Assembly (NCBI GenBank): GCA_944321925.1
Contig: CALUND010000002.1
Span: 186,001 to 250,000 of the forward strand
Reading direction: 5' to 3'
DNA: 64,000 nucleotides
From: an uncultured Rikenellaceae bacterium
Lineage (GTDB): Bacteria > Bacteroidota > Bacteroidia > Bacteroidales > Rikenellaceae
Position 1 is the first letter of the stretch; the number at the start of each line of letters is the position of its first letter. Both the position numbers and the translations under genes were made by a program. The notes under the pieces are model-generated. The model made no database searches. It was not told the origin of the DNA and saw only the letters and a list, made by a program, of their open reading frames with translations. Below, piece by piece: positions 56,112 to 64,000 of this stretch.

Positions 56112-57362
56112 ATGGACAAGACCGTCACCAAAGGCACCATGAATGGGAGCGTAACGCCTCCCAGTTCGAAAAGTTACGCGCAACGCGCCATCGCGGCATC
56201 GCTGCTCGCCGAGGGCGAGTCGGTAATCTCCGGCGTGGAATTGTGCGACGACACAGAAGCCGCCCTCCGCGTCATACAGGTACTGGGAGCAACCGTTTCT
56301 CATCCCGAGCCAGGAACCTATCTGATCCGGGGCGGACTGCATCCGGTCTCGAACAAACTCGACATCGGCGAATCGGGCCTCTCGACCCGTCTTTTCACAC
56401 CGATCGCCGCTCTCTGGAACCGTCCGGTCACCGTCACAGGGCACGGTTCGATTCTCACCCGTCCCATCGACATGATGGAGGCGCCGCTTCGCGACTTGGG
56501 GGTAGAGATCAAAACCCGAAAGGGACGACTGCCCCTCACAGTCTGCGGACCGATCCACGGAGGAGAGACGCAGGTCGACGGAACGATCAGTTCCCAATTC
56601 CTCACCGGACTCCTCATGGCGCTTCCCTTGGCTCAAAGCGACACCACACTCTACGTGGACGGACTCCGCAGCATCCCCTACATCGATATGACGCTCCACA
56701 CGCTGGAAGATTTCGGCATCAGCGTGGAACATCGCGAATACGCGGAATTCTACATCCCGGGCAGCCAGCGCTACCGACCGATTCGCTACGAGATCGAAGG
56801 CGACTGGAGCGGCGCCTCCTGCATGCTCGCAGCGGGAGCCATCGCAGGAAGCGTCACGCTGAACAACCTTCGTTCGGTTTCCCTCCAGGCCGATGTAGCC
56901 ATGATTCAGGCTTTGTCGCGTGCCGGAGCAGAGATCGTCACCACGCCAGACTCGGTGACCGTCTCTCACCGCGCCCTCGAGGCATTCCAATTCGACGCCA
57001 CCAACTGTCCCGATCTTTTCCCGGCCCTGGCGGCCCTCGCAGCCAACTGCAACGGCACCTCGGAACTGAAAGGCACCTCCCGGCTGCTCCACAAAGAGAG
57101 CAACCGGGCAGAAACAATCGCCGAAGAATATGGCAAACTCGGCATCAAAGTGGATCTGTCGGAACCGGACCTGATGCGCATAACGGGCGGACCGATCCAC
57201 GGAGCACACGTCTGGAGCCATCATGACCACCGGATCGCCATGTCGCTGGCCGTAGCCGCACTGACAGCCGACGAAGCGGTAACGATCACCGATGCTGAAT
57301 GCGTCGCAAAATCCTACCGCGACTTCTGGGACGATTTCGAAGCCATCCATAACCCGGCATAG
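56112..57362 (+). CDS. aroA: 3-phosphoshikimate 1-carboxyvinyltransferase (EPSP synthase)
   Basis: AroA adds enolpyruvate to shikimate 3-phosphate, the sixth step of the shikimate pathway. The 416-residue protein has the N-terminal PPSSKSYAQRAIAASLLAEG, GESGLSTRLFTP (equivalent to the conserved GNAGTAMR region, of divergent form) and the C-terminal RAETIAEEYGKLGIKV and SHHDHRIAMSLAVA (DHR) motifs. It lies between lptB and aroC (5 and 17 bases). Confidence 0.94.
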   Translation: MDKTVTKGTMNGSVTPPSSKSYAQRAIAASLLAEGESVISGVELCDDTEAALRVIQVLGATVSHPEPGTYLIRGGLHPVSNKLDIGESGLSTRLFTPIAALWNRPVTVTGHGSILTRPIDMMEAPLRDLGVEIKTRKGRLPLTVCGPIHGGETQVDGTISSQFLTGLLMALPLAQSDTTLYVDGLRSIPYIDMTLHTLEDFGISVEHREYAEFYIPGSQRYRPIRYEIEGDWSGASCMLAAGAIAGSVTLNNLRSVSLQADVAMIQALSRAGAEIVTTPDSVTVSHRALEAFQFDATNCPDLFPALAALAANCNGTSELKGTSRLLHKESNRAETIAEEYGKLGIKVDLSEPDLMRITGGPIHGAHVWSHHDHRIAMSLAVAALTADEAVTITDAECVAKSYRDFWDDFEAIHNPA

Positions 57363-57379
57363 AGAAAAAAGCCAAAACG

Positions 57380-58363
57380 ATGAACAGTTTCGGACAAAAA
57401 TTCAGAATCACCCTCTTCGGCGAATCCCACGGCGAAGGCCTCGGCGTGGTCATCGACGGCATCCCTGCCGGCATTCCTCTCTCTGAGAGCGATTTCGAAG
57501 CCGATCTCGCCCGGCGTCGCAGTTCCGGCAAGCCGGGTACGACCCCCCGCAAAGAGGCCGATCAACCCCAAATCCTTTCCGGCATCTTCGAAGGGAAAAC
57601 GACGGGAGCTCCGCTCTGCGTGACCTTCCGCAACGAAAACACACGGTCGACCGATTACCGCAACCTGATCGACCACCCGCGCCCCTCCCATTCGGACTGG
57701 GTAGCTGCCATGAAATACAACCATTGCAACGACTACCGAGGCGGAGGACACTTCTCCGGAAGAGTCACGCTCGGAATGGTTGTCGCCGGAGCGGTCGCCA
57801 AAAAAATCTTGCCCGACGTTTCGTTCCAAACGACACTCATCGAGATCGGCGGCGAAAAAAATCCGGAATGTTTCGAGACCATCATCGAAGAGGCTGTACG
57901 CGCCTGCGACTCGGTAGGCGGCATCGTCGAATGTCGTGCGAAAGGTCTTCCGGCCGGAATCGGGGAACCGTTTTTCGATTCGGTAGAGAGCGTCGCCAGC
58001 CATCTGATCTTCAGCGTGCCGGCAGTCAAGGGGGTGGAATTCGGAAGCGGATTCACCGCAGCACGCATGCGCGGATCGGAACACAACGATCCGATCATCG
58101 ATGCTCGCGGAACAACCGCCACGAACCACGCCGGTGGAATCAACGGAGGCATCTCGAATGGCAATGAGATTGTCCTGCGAGCTGCCGTAAAGCCGACCGC
58201 CAGCATCGCTCGCGAACAACAGACATTCAATTTCGCCTCCGGACAGATCGAGCCGCTCGTCATCAAAGGTCGACACGACGCCTGCATTGCACTCCGGGCC
58301 GCTGTGGTTATCGAAGCCGCATTGGCCATCGCATTGGCAGACCTCTATCTGATCGGGAAATAG
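57380..58363 (+). CDS. aroC: Chorismate synthase
   Basis: AroC makes chorismate from EPSP with reduced FMN. The 327-residue protein (many relatives are around 350-360) begins FGQKFRITLFGESHGEGLG (first conserved His), has HPRPSHSDWVAAM and DYRGGGHFSGRVTLGMVV in place of the usual GGRSSAR segment, and ends with the RHDACIALRAAVVIEAALAI helix. It follows aroA and ends at a terminator. Product chorismate feeds aromatic amino acids and, through the nearby mqnA, menaquinone. Confidence 0.94.
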   Translation: MNSFGQKFRITLFGESHGEGLGVVIDGIPAGIPLSESDFEADLARRRSSGKPGTTPRKEADQPQILSGIFEGKTTGAPLCVTFRNENTRSTDYRNLIDHPRPSHSDWVAAMKYNHCNDYRGGGHFSGRVTLGMVVAGAVAKKILPDVSFQTTLIEIGGEKNPECFETIIEEAVRACDSVGGIVECRAKGLPAGIGEPFFDSVESVASHLIFSVPAVKGVEFGSGFTAARMRGSEHNDPIIDARGTTATNHAGGINGGISNGNEIVLRAAVKPTASIAREQQTFNFASGQIEPLVIKGRHDACIALRAAVVIEAALAIALADLYLIGK

Positions 58364-58379
58364 AGAGAGCTCTCCTCTC

Positions 58380-58420
58380 AAAACAGAGACGTACGGGGAA
58401 AACCCGCACGTCTCTGTTTT
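58380..58420. terminator. Bidirectional terminator after aroC
   Basis: AAAACAGAGACGT and ACGTCTCTGTTTT form a 13-base stem; the loop can pair further (CGGG/CCCG). T-runs exist on both sides, so it can also end the convergent small gene. Confidence 0.9.
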
Positions 58421-58541
58421 ACCTATCGGCAACCTCTGCCGACAACATAACGGCCGACGGCACCTTCTCCTTTACGCTCGACAACAGCGGCGACTTCTCC
58501 GCAACCCCTTCCGTCGGGCCTCCGGCAGAGACCGCAAGGAA

Positions 58542-58739
58542 TCACAAAGTACGCCCGACAACGATCGCCAGAAATACGACTGCAGCCGAAAGCAGAACGA
58601 TACCCGCCCAACACAAAACCATCCGCACAATCCGATGCCGGTCCGTCGCTTTGTCGACGGGCTCTCCATAAGCGATCCTTCCGGCCTCTTTCGTCGCTTC
58701 GATGATGGCCTGCTCCTCTTTTGTCAATTTTCCATACAT
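58542..58739 (-). CDS. Small single-helix membrane protein, 65 residues
   Basis: A charged N-terminal half (KEEQAIIEATKEAGR) leads to one hydrophobic segment (about residues 39-62: VLCWAGIVLLSAAVVFLAIVV). No family recognised. Its reality is supported by a promoter at 58747-58777 ending 7 bases before the ATG, and by the hairpin at 58380-58420 beyond its end. It would be an inner-membrane protein with its N-terminus inside. Confidence is moderate because it is short and has no known relative. Confidence 0.55.
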   Translation of the reverse strand: MYGKLTKEEQAIIEATKEAGRIAYGEPVDKATDRHRIVRMVLCWAGIVLLSAAVVFLAIVVGRTL

Positions 58740-58746
58740 AGCTCTC

Positions 58747-58777
58747 CAAAGTTACGACAAAACGTGCACAAGCGCAA
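58747..58777 (-). promoter_or_regulatory. Promoter of the 65-residue gene
   Basis: On the minus strand TTG (58775-58777), a 20-base spacer and TAACTTTG (58747-58754), 7 bases before the ATG at 58739, so the transcript would be leaderless or nearly so. Confidence 0.6.
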
Positions 58778-58896
58778 TAGAACGGTTTTTATTCTTTCGG
58801 ATCGGGAGAAACGCCGCATCTGGCACTCAATTTGAACAAAGAGGCCTCTGTATGCGCATGAGAACATGCGGAAAAAACCAAAAAAAAGAAAAAACT

Positions 58897-59460
58897 ATGA
58901 AAAAATCTTTACTCGCTCTGGCCGCTTTGCTCCTACTCGGAGGCGCAGCTCAGGCACAACCGTGGAGCTTCGGCCCGAAAGCCGGTGTCGCCTTCTCTTC
59001 GATCAATGGTGTTGAAAATGCACGGGCCCGCACAGGAGTAGTTGCCGGTGCATTTGTAGAAAGCGCTATATTGGACTGGTTCTCCATCCAGGGAGAGCTG
59101 CTCTACTCCCAACAGGGTTTCGACACAAAAATAGACGGAGTTAAAACGGAATGCCGTCTCGACTACATCGCAATGCCTGTCGTAGCGAAGATCTACCTGA
59201 TCGGCGGCCTCAACCTGCAGGTCGGAGCACAGGCTGCCTATCTGATCAATGCCAAAGAGCAAATCGGCGAAGGGCCCAGCTACGGCATCAAGAACGAGGT
59301 CAATCACTACAATGTCGGCGTTCTGACCGGCATGGCCTACGACTTCAATTTCGGACTCTTCATCGAAGGCCGCTACCATTACTCCCTCACGAACACCTTC
59401 AACACCATCAGAGGTCAACGCGGCGGAGCACTCCAAGTGATGGTGGGTTGGAAATTTTAG
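58897..59460 (+). CDS. Porin-family outer-membrane beta-barrel protein
   Basis: The start at 58897 (MKKSLLALAALLLLGGAAQA) gives a clean signal peptide; the frame is open further upstream but not coding. The mature part, about 165 residues, is an 8-stranded OmpA/OmpX-like barrel: FGPKAGVAFSSI, YSQQGFDTK, VGAQAAYLI, LTGMAYDFNFGLFIEGRYHYS and a C-terminal VMVGWKF with terminal aromatic. Such proteins are small porins or structural barrels; the role is unknown. It ends at the terminator at 59496-59530. Confidence 0.88.
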   Translation: MKKSLLALAALLLLGGAAQAQPWSFGPKAGVAFSSINGVENARARTGVVAGAFVESAILDWFSIQGELLYSQQGFDTKIDGVKTECRLDYIAMPVVAKIYLIGGLNLQVGAQAAYLINAKEQIGEGPSYGIKNEVNHYNVGVLTGMAYDFNFGLFIEGRYHYSLTNTFNTIRGQRGGALQVMVGWKF

Positions 59461-59495
59461 GCACACCACACTAATAAAGGAACAAATAAAGAGAC

Positions 59496-59530
59496 AAAAC
59501 AGCCGGGCTCAATCGGAGTCCGGCTGTTTT
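59496..59530. terminator. Bidirectional terminator between barrel gene and corA
   Basis: AAAACAGCCGGGCTC and GAGTCCGGCTGTTTT pair over 15 positions (one G-T) with a 5-base loop, followed by further Ts. It lies between the convergent barrel gene and corA. Confidence 0.9.
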
Positions 59531-59559
59531 TCTCTTCGCAAGTCTCTATCCAAGAGTTG

Positions 59560-60507
59560 TCAAAGCCATTTCCGGAACTTGAAATAGCCGAACGTGAGGC
59601 CCGATAAAGCGACCATCAACACCACCGTAAACCAAAAAGCCCCGGGCTGATCCTCCCACGGAAGATGGACATTCATGCCGTAGATACTGGCCACCAGCGT
59701 GGCCGGCATGAAAAAGACCGAAGCCACCGTGAAGATCTTCACGATGTTGTTCTGTTCGATGTTGATCAGGCCCAACACCGTATCGTGCAAATAGTCGAGA
59801 CGCTCAAAAGAGAAATCGGCATGGCTGATGAGTGAATTCACATCGCGCATCATCAGCTGCAGACGGGGGTAGACATCGCTCGGGAAATGTTCGCTGCGAA
59901 GAATACCGGACAAGACGCGTTGCCGGTCGAAAATATTCTCCCGAAGCAACATGGTGTTCTCCTGCAGGTGGTTGATCCGTTTGATGACCTCTTCGTCGAT
60001 GTGTTCTTCGAGACTGATCGCCTTGTTGAGCGAGGTAATCTGACGAGCTACGGCCTCCACCAAATCGGCATCGTAATCGATCCGCACTTCAAGAATCGAG
60101 ATAAAGATATGGTAGCCGGTCGAATAGGCCTTGTAATTGATCTGCAATCTTTTGCTCGCCTCATTAAACGTACGGAACTCCGCATTGCGCACCGTCACCA
60201 ACACGCCCTCGGCAATGATGAACGATACGGGTTCCACAATGAAACTCTCGTTCTGGGGCAAAAAGAAGTTGGAGTTGGAGATGATGGCGTTCTCGGTCTC
60301 CGAATATTTCGAGGAGCTCTCGATCTCCTCCACCTGCTGACGGGTCAGCAGATCGATATCCATGAAATCCTCCACGGCCTTCTGCTCCTTCATCGTAGGC
60401 GAAAGCAGGTCGATCCAGAGGATATCGTCGTACCCCAACTCATCGAACAATTCGAGGTCGGCGTTCCGAATGATCTTGTTGTGTTGTTTCAGATAGATCG
60501 TAATCAT
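59560..60507 (-). CDS. corA: CorA family magnesium/cobalt transporter
   Basis: The 315-residue protein has a large cytoplasmic domain with long helices (about residues 150-250) and two C-terminal transmembrane helices joined by the selectivity loop SIYGMNVH (YGMN). It forms homopentameric divalent cation channels. The start at 60507 (MITIYLKQHN) is chosen; an in-frame ATG at 60591 falls inside mqnA. It follows mqnA by 67 bases. Confidence 0.94.
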   Translation of the reverse strand: MITIYLKQHNKIIRNADLELFDELGYDDILWIDLLSPTMKEQKAVEDFMDIDLLTRQQVEEIESSSKYSETENAIISNSNFFLPQNESFIVEPVSFIIAEGVLVTVRNAEFRTFNEASKRLQINYKAYSTGYHIFISILEVRIDYDADLVEAVARQITSLNKAISLEEHIDEEVIKRINHLQENTMLLRENIFDRQRVLSGILRSEHFPSDVYPRLQLMMRDVNSLISHADFSFERLDYLHDTVLGLINIEQNNIVKIFTVASVFFMPATLVASIYGMNVHLPWEDQPGAFWFTVVLMVALSGLTFGYFKFRKWL

Positions 60508-60574
60508 GTCATCCCGTTTTTGAAGCGTTTTCCACTCATTTCCGCTCGCAGGTCTCTCACCTGAAAGAGAGCCT

Positions 60575-61345
60575 TCAGCCGGGATTGACACGGAGTGTGG
60601 CTTTCAGACCATCCTCCCAAAATTTCTTCAATGCTTTCTGTTTCTCGCTGTCGAACAGATAATCGATCTCTCGCGTCAAATAATCGTACGCAAAATCACT
60701 CCCTTCGTATCCGTACTGCACGATCGCCTCCCACGTGTGTTCGATCCCCCAGGTCAGTGCCTCCTCCAACGCGTCGAGCGTCTCCGGAGCGACCTCTTTT
60801 CGGGCTACCCAGACGGCAAAAACGAACGGCAGACGTGTAAGTTTTTTCCAACAGCCGGCCAGATCGCAGGCATGGACGAAGCTGCGCTGTCTGTCGAGCG
60901 TATTATCGCCGATCACCAGGAAAGCATCCCCCTCCGCCGGTCGATCCATGACGCTGTAATTCTCCATTTCGAGCCATTCCGGAGCTATTTTCCAGGACTT
61001 TTTAGCCAGAATCCGCGTCAGCGCCGCGAACGCGCACGAGCGGCGGTCGAGCCAGACGCGCCGAATCTGTTCTGTCGGTACGTTGCTATACAGAACGGCG
61101 GTCCGCATGCTCTCGGTCGTTCCGAGGCAATACGATGTCACGATATCGGCGTTTTGGATTTCGGGAAGAGCGCTCACGGGGAGCAAGGCCAGATCGGCCT
61201 CTCCCGCCTTAAAGGCTTCGGCGCAGCGGTCGGGTGAAGACAACAGCAACTGGGCATGCAGATGCTCCGCATGCTCGATACCATACAGAAGGGGTATGGT
61301 ATTCAGGTAGGATACCGCAGCTATTCTGACACGTCGGACCGTCAT
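60575..61345 (-). CDS. mqnA: Chorismate dehydratase MqnA (futalosine pathway)
   Basis: MqnA dehydrates chorismate to 3-enolpyruvylbenzoate, the first committed step of the futalosine route to menaquinone. The 256-residue protein has the periplasmic-binding-protein-like fold with family segments VSYLNTIPLLYGI, GEADLALLPVSALPE, DRRSCAFAALTRIL and AFLVIGDNTL. It could be confused with MqnD, but the N-terminal YLNT(I/R)P pattern favours MqnA. A minus-strand -7 box TACTTTTG (61410-61417) stands 64 bases upstream. It is near aroA-aroC, which supply chorismate. Confidence 0.9.
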   Translation of the reverse strand: MTVRRVRIAAVSYLNTIPLLYGIEHAEHLHAQLLLSSPDRCAEAFKAGEADLALLPVSALPEIQNADIVTSYCLGTTESMRTAVLYSNVPTEQIRRVWLDRRSCAFAALTRILAKKSWKIAPEWLEMENYSVMDRPAEGDAFLVIGDNTLDRQRSFVHACDLAGCWKKLTRLPFVFAVWVARKEVAPETLDALEEALTWGIEHTWEAIVQYGYEGSDFAYDYLTREIDYLFDSEKQKALKKFWEDGLKATLRVNPG

Positions 61346-61428
61346 CCATACAGATTCAAAAGATTGATTTCACCTTCCGGGTCGCATCCTTCCACGATAC
61401 GATCCGTGACAAAAGTAGAAAAAAATAA

Positions 61429-61641
61429 TCAAAGATTGTGCGCTTTTTCGCGGTTTTTCTCTTCGAGCTCAGCAATGAACAACTCTTCGAGAGTTGCTTC
61501 GCATCCATTTGCCTCCTCGATCAACCGCCACAGCCGTTCCCCGAGATCGGGTCGGGCCTGCGGGCATAAGCTCTTCGGGACCTCTTTCCCCTGTTTGGCG
61601 TTCCATGCCGCCACCAAATCCTGCATCTCATTGATCGTCAT
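61429..61641 (-). CDS. Hypothetical 70-residue protein
   Basis: Starts 4 bases after dtd, so it is probably translated with it. It is largely helical and charged, with single Cys residues near 26 and 47, and no signal peptide or membrane helix. The first 18 residues (MTINEMQDLVAAWNAKQG) faintly recall the start of MazG pyrophosphohydrolases, a family that I recall lying after dtd in some Bacteroidota, but the rest does not match. It may be a small independent gene or a decayed remnant. Confidence 0.5.
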   Translation of the reverse strand: MTINEMQDLVAAWNAKQGKEVPKSLCPQARPDLGERLWRLIEEANGCEATLEELFIAELEEKNREKAHNL

Positions 61642-61645
61642 AGCG

Positions 61646-62098
61646 CTATTCCTTTTGTTTCGAATCGATCCATATCGTCACGGGGCCGTCGTTAACCAGT
61701 TCGACCGCCATATCGGCTCCGAATCTCCCGGTAAATACCTTGTGTCCGAGTTCGGTCTCCAGCTGTTCCACAAACCGCTCATAGAGAGGCCGCGAAACCG
61801 GTTCGGGAGCCGCACGGATGTAAGAGGGACGATTCCCCTTCTTCGTCGAGGCATGCAGGGTAAATTGACTCACCACCAACGCCTCTCCGCCCACACTCCG
61901 TATATCGAGATTCATCACCCCGTTTTCGTCGTCGAAGATGCGCAAGCGGGCCGCCTTACCAGCCAGCCAGGCCCCATCCTCTTCCGTATCGGACTCCTCT
62001 ACCCCCACGAAGATCAACATTCCCGGACCAATCTCCGAAACCGTCTCTCCTCCGATCGCTACCGAGGCCCGAGTTACCCGTTGTATCAAGATTCTCAT
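61646..62098 (-). CDS. dtd: D-aminoacyl-tRNA deacylase
   Basis: Dtd removes D-amino acids (and glycine from tRNA-Ala) attached in error to tRNA. The 150-residue protein has the family motifs MRILIQRVTRASV at the start, VSQFTLHA near residue 80 (catalytic-pocket SQFTL) and VNDGPVTIWID near the end (the cis Gly-Pro motif). It follows polA by 19 bases and is probably co-transcribed with it. Confidence 0.96.
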   Translation of the reverse strand: MRILIQRVTRASVAIGGETVSEIGPGMLIFVGVEESDTEEDGAWLAGKAARLRIFDDENGVMNLDIRSVGGEALVVSQFTLHASTKKGNRPSYIRAAPEPVSRPLYERFVEQLETELGHKVFTGRFGADMAVELVNDGPVTIWIDSKQKE

Positions 62099-62117
62099 AA
62101 CGTTTCTCCTCCCGATT

Positions 62118-64000
62118 TCAATGTGCTTCCAGCCAGTTTTTCCCCACGCCGTAATCGGCCGTAAGGGCTACCTTCAGGTCGGCAGCATGCTCCATCGCAT
62201 CCACGACCACGCGAATTACCTCCTCCTGCTCCTCGATCAGCAGATCGATCACCACCTCGTCATGCACCTGCAAGATCATCCGGGAACGGAACCCGCGCTC
62301 CTCGAACGCCTGCCGGATACGAACCATCGCGATCTTCATGATGTCGGCGGCACTCCCCTGAATAGGCGCATTGACGGCATTGCGTTCGGCCAATCCGCGT
62401 GCTACGGCGTTGCGCGAATTGATGTCGTTCAGATAACGTCGCCGGCCAAAAATCGTCGAGACATAGCCCAGTTCCTCGGCCTGCTTGACCGCTTTCTCCA
62501 TGTACTCCTTCACGCCGGGATAGGAACGGAAATAGCCATCGATAATCTCTTTGGCCTCACTCCGCGGCAACTGGAGCCGTTGCGCCAACCCGAAAGCGGA
62601 GATACCGTAGATGATCCCAAAATTGGCCGTCTTAGCTCTGCGACGCTGTTCGGGTGTCACCTCCGAAAGCGGCACGCCGAAAATACGGGCTGCGGTAGCG
62701 CGATGAATATCCTCTCCGACACGAAACGCTTCCAACAAATGGGGGTCTCCGCTCAGGTGCGCCATGAGACGCAACTCGACCTGGCTGTAATCCACCGACA
62801 ACAACAGATGCCGTTCGTCCGAAGGCACGAACGCTTCGCGAATCCGACGCCCCTGCTCCTCCCGTACCGGGATGTTTTGCAGGTTCGGATTGGTCGAAGA
62901 GAGTCTTCCCGTAGCGGTAACAGCCTGATTGAACGAGGTGTGAATACGCCCGGTTTTGCGATTCACCAACTGCGGAAGTGCCTCCACATAGGTAGACAAC
63001 AACTTTTTGACCCCTCGATACTCCAGAATGAGGGGGATCACCTCATGTCGCGGAGCGAGCATCTGCAGGTACTCTTCGTCCGTACGGAACTGTTTGGTAC
63101 GGGTCATGCGCGGTTTCGCATCCACCTTCAACTTGGTGAAAAGTACCTCGCCCAACTGACGCGACGAATTGACATTAAGCGTCGGCTCCCCGCAAAGCTC
63201 CCGGATGCGGGACTCCATGTCGGCCAGTTGCCGATTGAGAACCACGGCATAGTCGGCAAGTATCGCCGTATCGATCTTCACTCCGGCCATCTCGATATCG
63301 GCCAGCACATCGATCATCGGCTCCTCGATCCGTTCGTAAAGTTTATCCAGACCCTGCTCGCAAACCTGTTTCCACAGACACTGCTTGAGTTGCCAGGTCA
63401 CGTCGGCATCCTCTGCCGCATACTCGGCAACCCGATCGACCGGAACCATGTCCATCGTGAGCTGTTTCGAACCGCTTCCGATCAGCTGTTCAATCGGAAC
63501 AGGATCGTAATTGAGGTATTTATGGGCCAGATAGTTCATTCCGTGCCGCGACTCGGGATCGAGCAGGTAATGGAGAATCATCGTATCGTATTTGAATCCC
63601 CGCACCACAACCCCTTGTACCCGGAGAAACATCACGTCGAATTTGATATTCTGACCGATCTTGGCAATCCGTTCGTTCTCGAACAGCGGTTTCAGACGTT
63701 CCAGTCTTCGGGGGGTATTCTCCACCGTGAACGGCACATAATAGGCCTCGTGGGCACGGAGTGCGAACGAAATACCCACCAGCCGATCGTTAAACAGATC
63801 GAAGCCTGTCGTCTCCGTATCGAAACAGATCTCCGGTTCGGACGAGAGTCTGAAAACCAGCTCCTGCAGCTCCTCATCGCTCTGCACCGTATGGTATGCA
63901 TGCTCCGTCGTACGGATCGACTCCACGAAAGCCTCGCTGAACAGATCGCCCTGCATCGGAGCCGGCGCAATCTCCGACGGGAGTGCCGACTCCTCCCCAG
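62118..64000 (-). CDS. polA: DNA polymerase I, N-terminal part beyond the window
   Basis: The frame is open to base 64000, so the 5' nuclease domain lies outside the window. The visible roughly 627 residues hold a complete 3'-5' exonuclease domain with intact acidic residues (CFDTETTGFDLF, IGQNIKFDVMF, YAAEDADVTW), so proofreading is predicted to be active. The polymerase domain has motif A LLSVDYSQVELRLMAHLSGD, the O helix KTANFGIIYGISAFGLAQRL and motif C LQVHDEVV. An internal ATG at 63956 is not the start. Enzyme of repair synthesis and Okazaki-fragment maturation. Confidence 0.96.
   Translation of the reverse strand, partial: GEESALPSEIAPAPMQGDLFSEAFVESIRTTEHAYHTVQSDEELQELVFRLSSEPEICFDTETTGFDLFNDRLVGISFALRAHEAYYVPFTVENTPRRLERLKPLFENERIAKIGQNIKFDVMFLRVQGVVVRGFKYDTMILHYLLDPESRHGMNYLAHKYLNYDPVPIEQLIGSGSKQLTMDMVPVDRVAEYAAEDADVTWQLKQCLWKQVCEQGLDKLYERIEEPMIDVLADIEMAGVKIDTAILADYAVVLNRQLADMESRIRELCGEPTLNVNSSRQLGEVLFTKLKVDAKPRMTRTKQFRTDEEYLQMLAPRHEVIPLILEYRGVKKLLSTYVEALPQLVNRKTGRIHTSFNQAVTATGRLSSTNPNLQNIPVREEQGRRIREAFVPSDERHLLLSVDYSQVELRLMAHLSGDPHLLEAFRVGEDIHRATAARIFGVPLSEVTPEQRRRAKTANFGIIYGISAFGLAQRLQLPRSEAKEIIDGYFRSYPGVKEYMEKAVKQAEELGYVSTIFGRRRYLNDINSRNAVARGLAERNAVNAPIQGSAADIMKIAMVRIRQAFEERGFRSRMILQVHDEVVIDLLIEEQEEVIRVVVDAMEHAADLKVALTADYGVGKNWLEAH

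Noticed and set aside
58702..58896. Upstream extension of the barrel protein frame
   Set aside because: It overlaps the small gene and its promoter and would bury the signal peptide.

Overview
The window is a chromosomal segment of a Bacteroidota bacterium, most likely a Bacteroidales member close to Alistipes/Rikenellaceae. Promoters follow the Bacteroidota pattern (TTTG or TTG, 18-20 bases, then TAnnTTTG). IspG carries the internal insertion known from this phylum and from plants. Gene neighbourhoods are phylum-typical: bamD-rpoZ-coaBC-recN, pyrG-yidC, and free-standing tonB. GC content looks moderately high, about 55 percent by eye. The genus is an inference. No tRNA, rRNA, CRISPR array, insertion sequence or phage gene was recognised; this is mostly housekeeping and envelope genome.

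Layout. 1-3945: the end of a family 2 glycoside hydrolase whose catalytic glutamates are both replaced, convergent with a translationally coupled ispG/WbqC-like pair. 4016-11748: recG, then an envelope block of a DUF3108 protein, a 993-residue TPR protein and an outer-membrane barrel protein. 12099-18316: hflX, upp, an LTA-synthase-like membrane sulfatase, deoC and cardiolipin synthase. 18580-22469: tonB, rlmN, lspA, a small lipoprotein gene and an OsmC-like gene. 22611-29124 (minus): an RND efflux operon, tetR-tolC-mfp-rnd, ending in a PII-like gene. 29265-34362 (minus): bamD, rpoZ, coaBC, recN and an EamA transporter. 34959-37079: an alpha-oxoamine synthase (sphingoid or sulfonolipid base type) and a secreted phosphodiesterase. 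37204-39218 (minus): an MFS transporter and a Nim-like flavoprotein. 39612-43982 (minus): pta-ackA followed by ptb-buk, two acyl-phosphate kinase modules for acetate and butyrate-type acids. 44186-50614: an unpaired OmpR-type regulator, then DUF349 protein, pyrG and yidC. 50771-55276 (minus): recQ, a TlpA-like lipoprotein and rsmA. 55372-58363: lptB-aroA-aroC. 58542-64000: a tiny membrane protein gene, an outer-membrane barrel gene, corA, mqnA, a 70-residue ORF, dtd and polA (cut by the window end).

How the genes fit together. Envelope biogenesis recurs throughout (BamD, YidC, LspA, LptB, TonB, TPR/barrel pair, cardiolipin and sphingoid/sulfonolipid enzymes). aroA and aroC make chorismate, and mqnA, 2.2 kb away, drains it into the futalosine route to menaquinone. 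pta-ackA and ptb-buk handle substrate-level phosphorylation with short-chain acids.

The most unusual signals are: a 65-71 bp promoter-bearing repeat found upstream of rlmN and twice in tandem upstream of the Nim-like gene, with weaker relatives at hflX and lspA; a fixed 7-base spacing between the -7 box and the ATG at recG, rsmA and a 65-codon gene, implying leaderless transcripts; the dead GH2 enzyme; and the PII-like gene inside an efflux operon.
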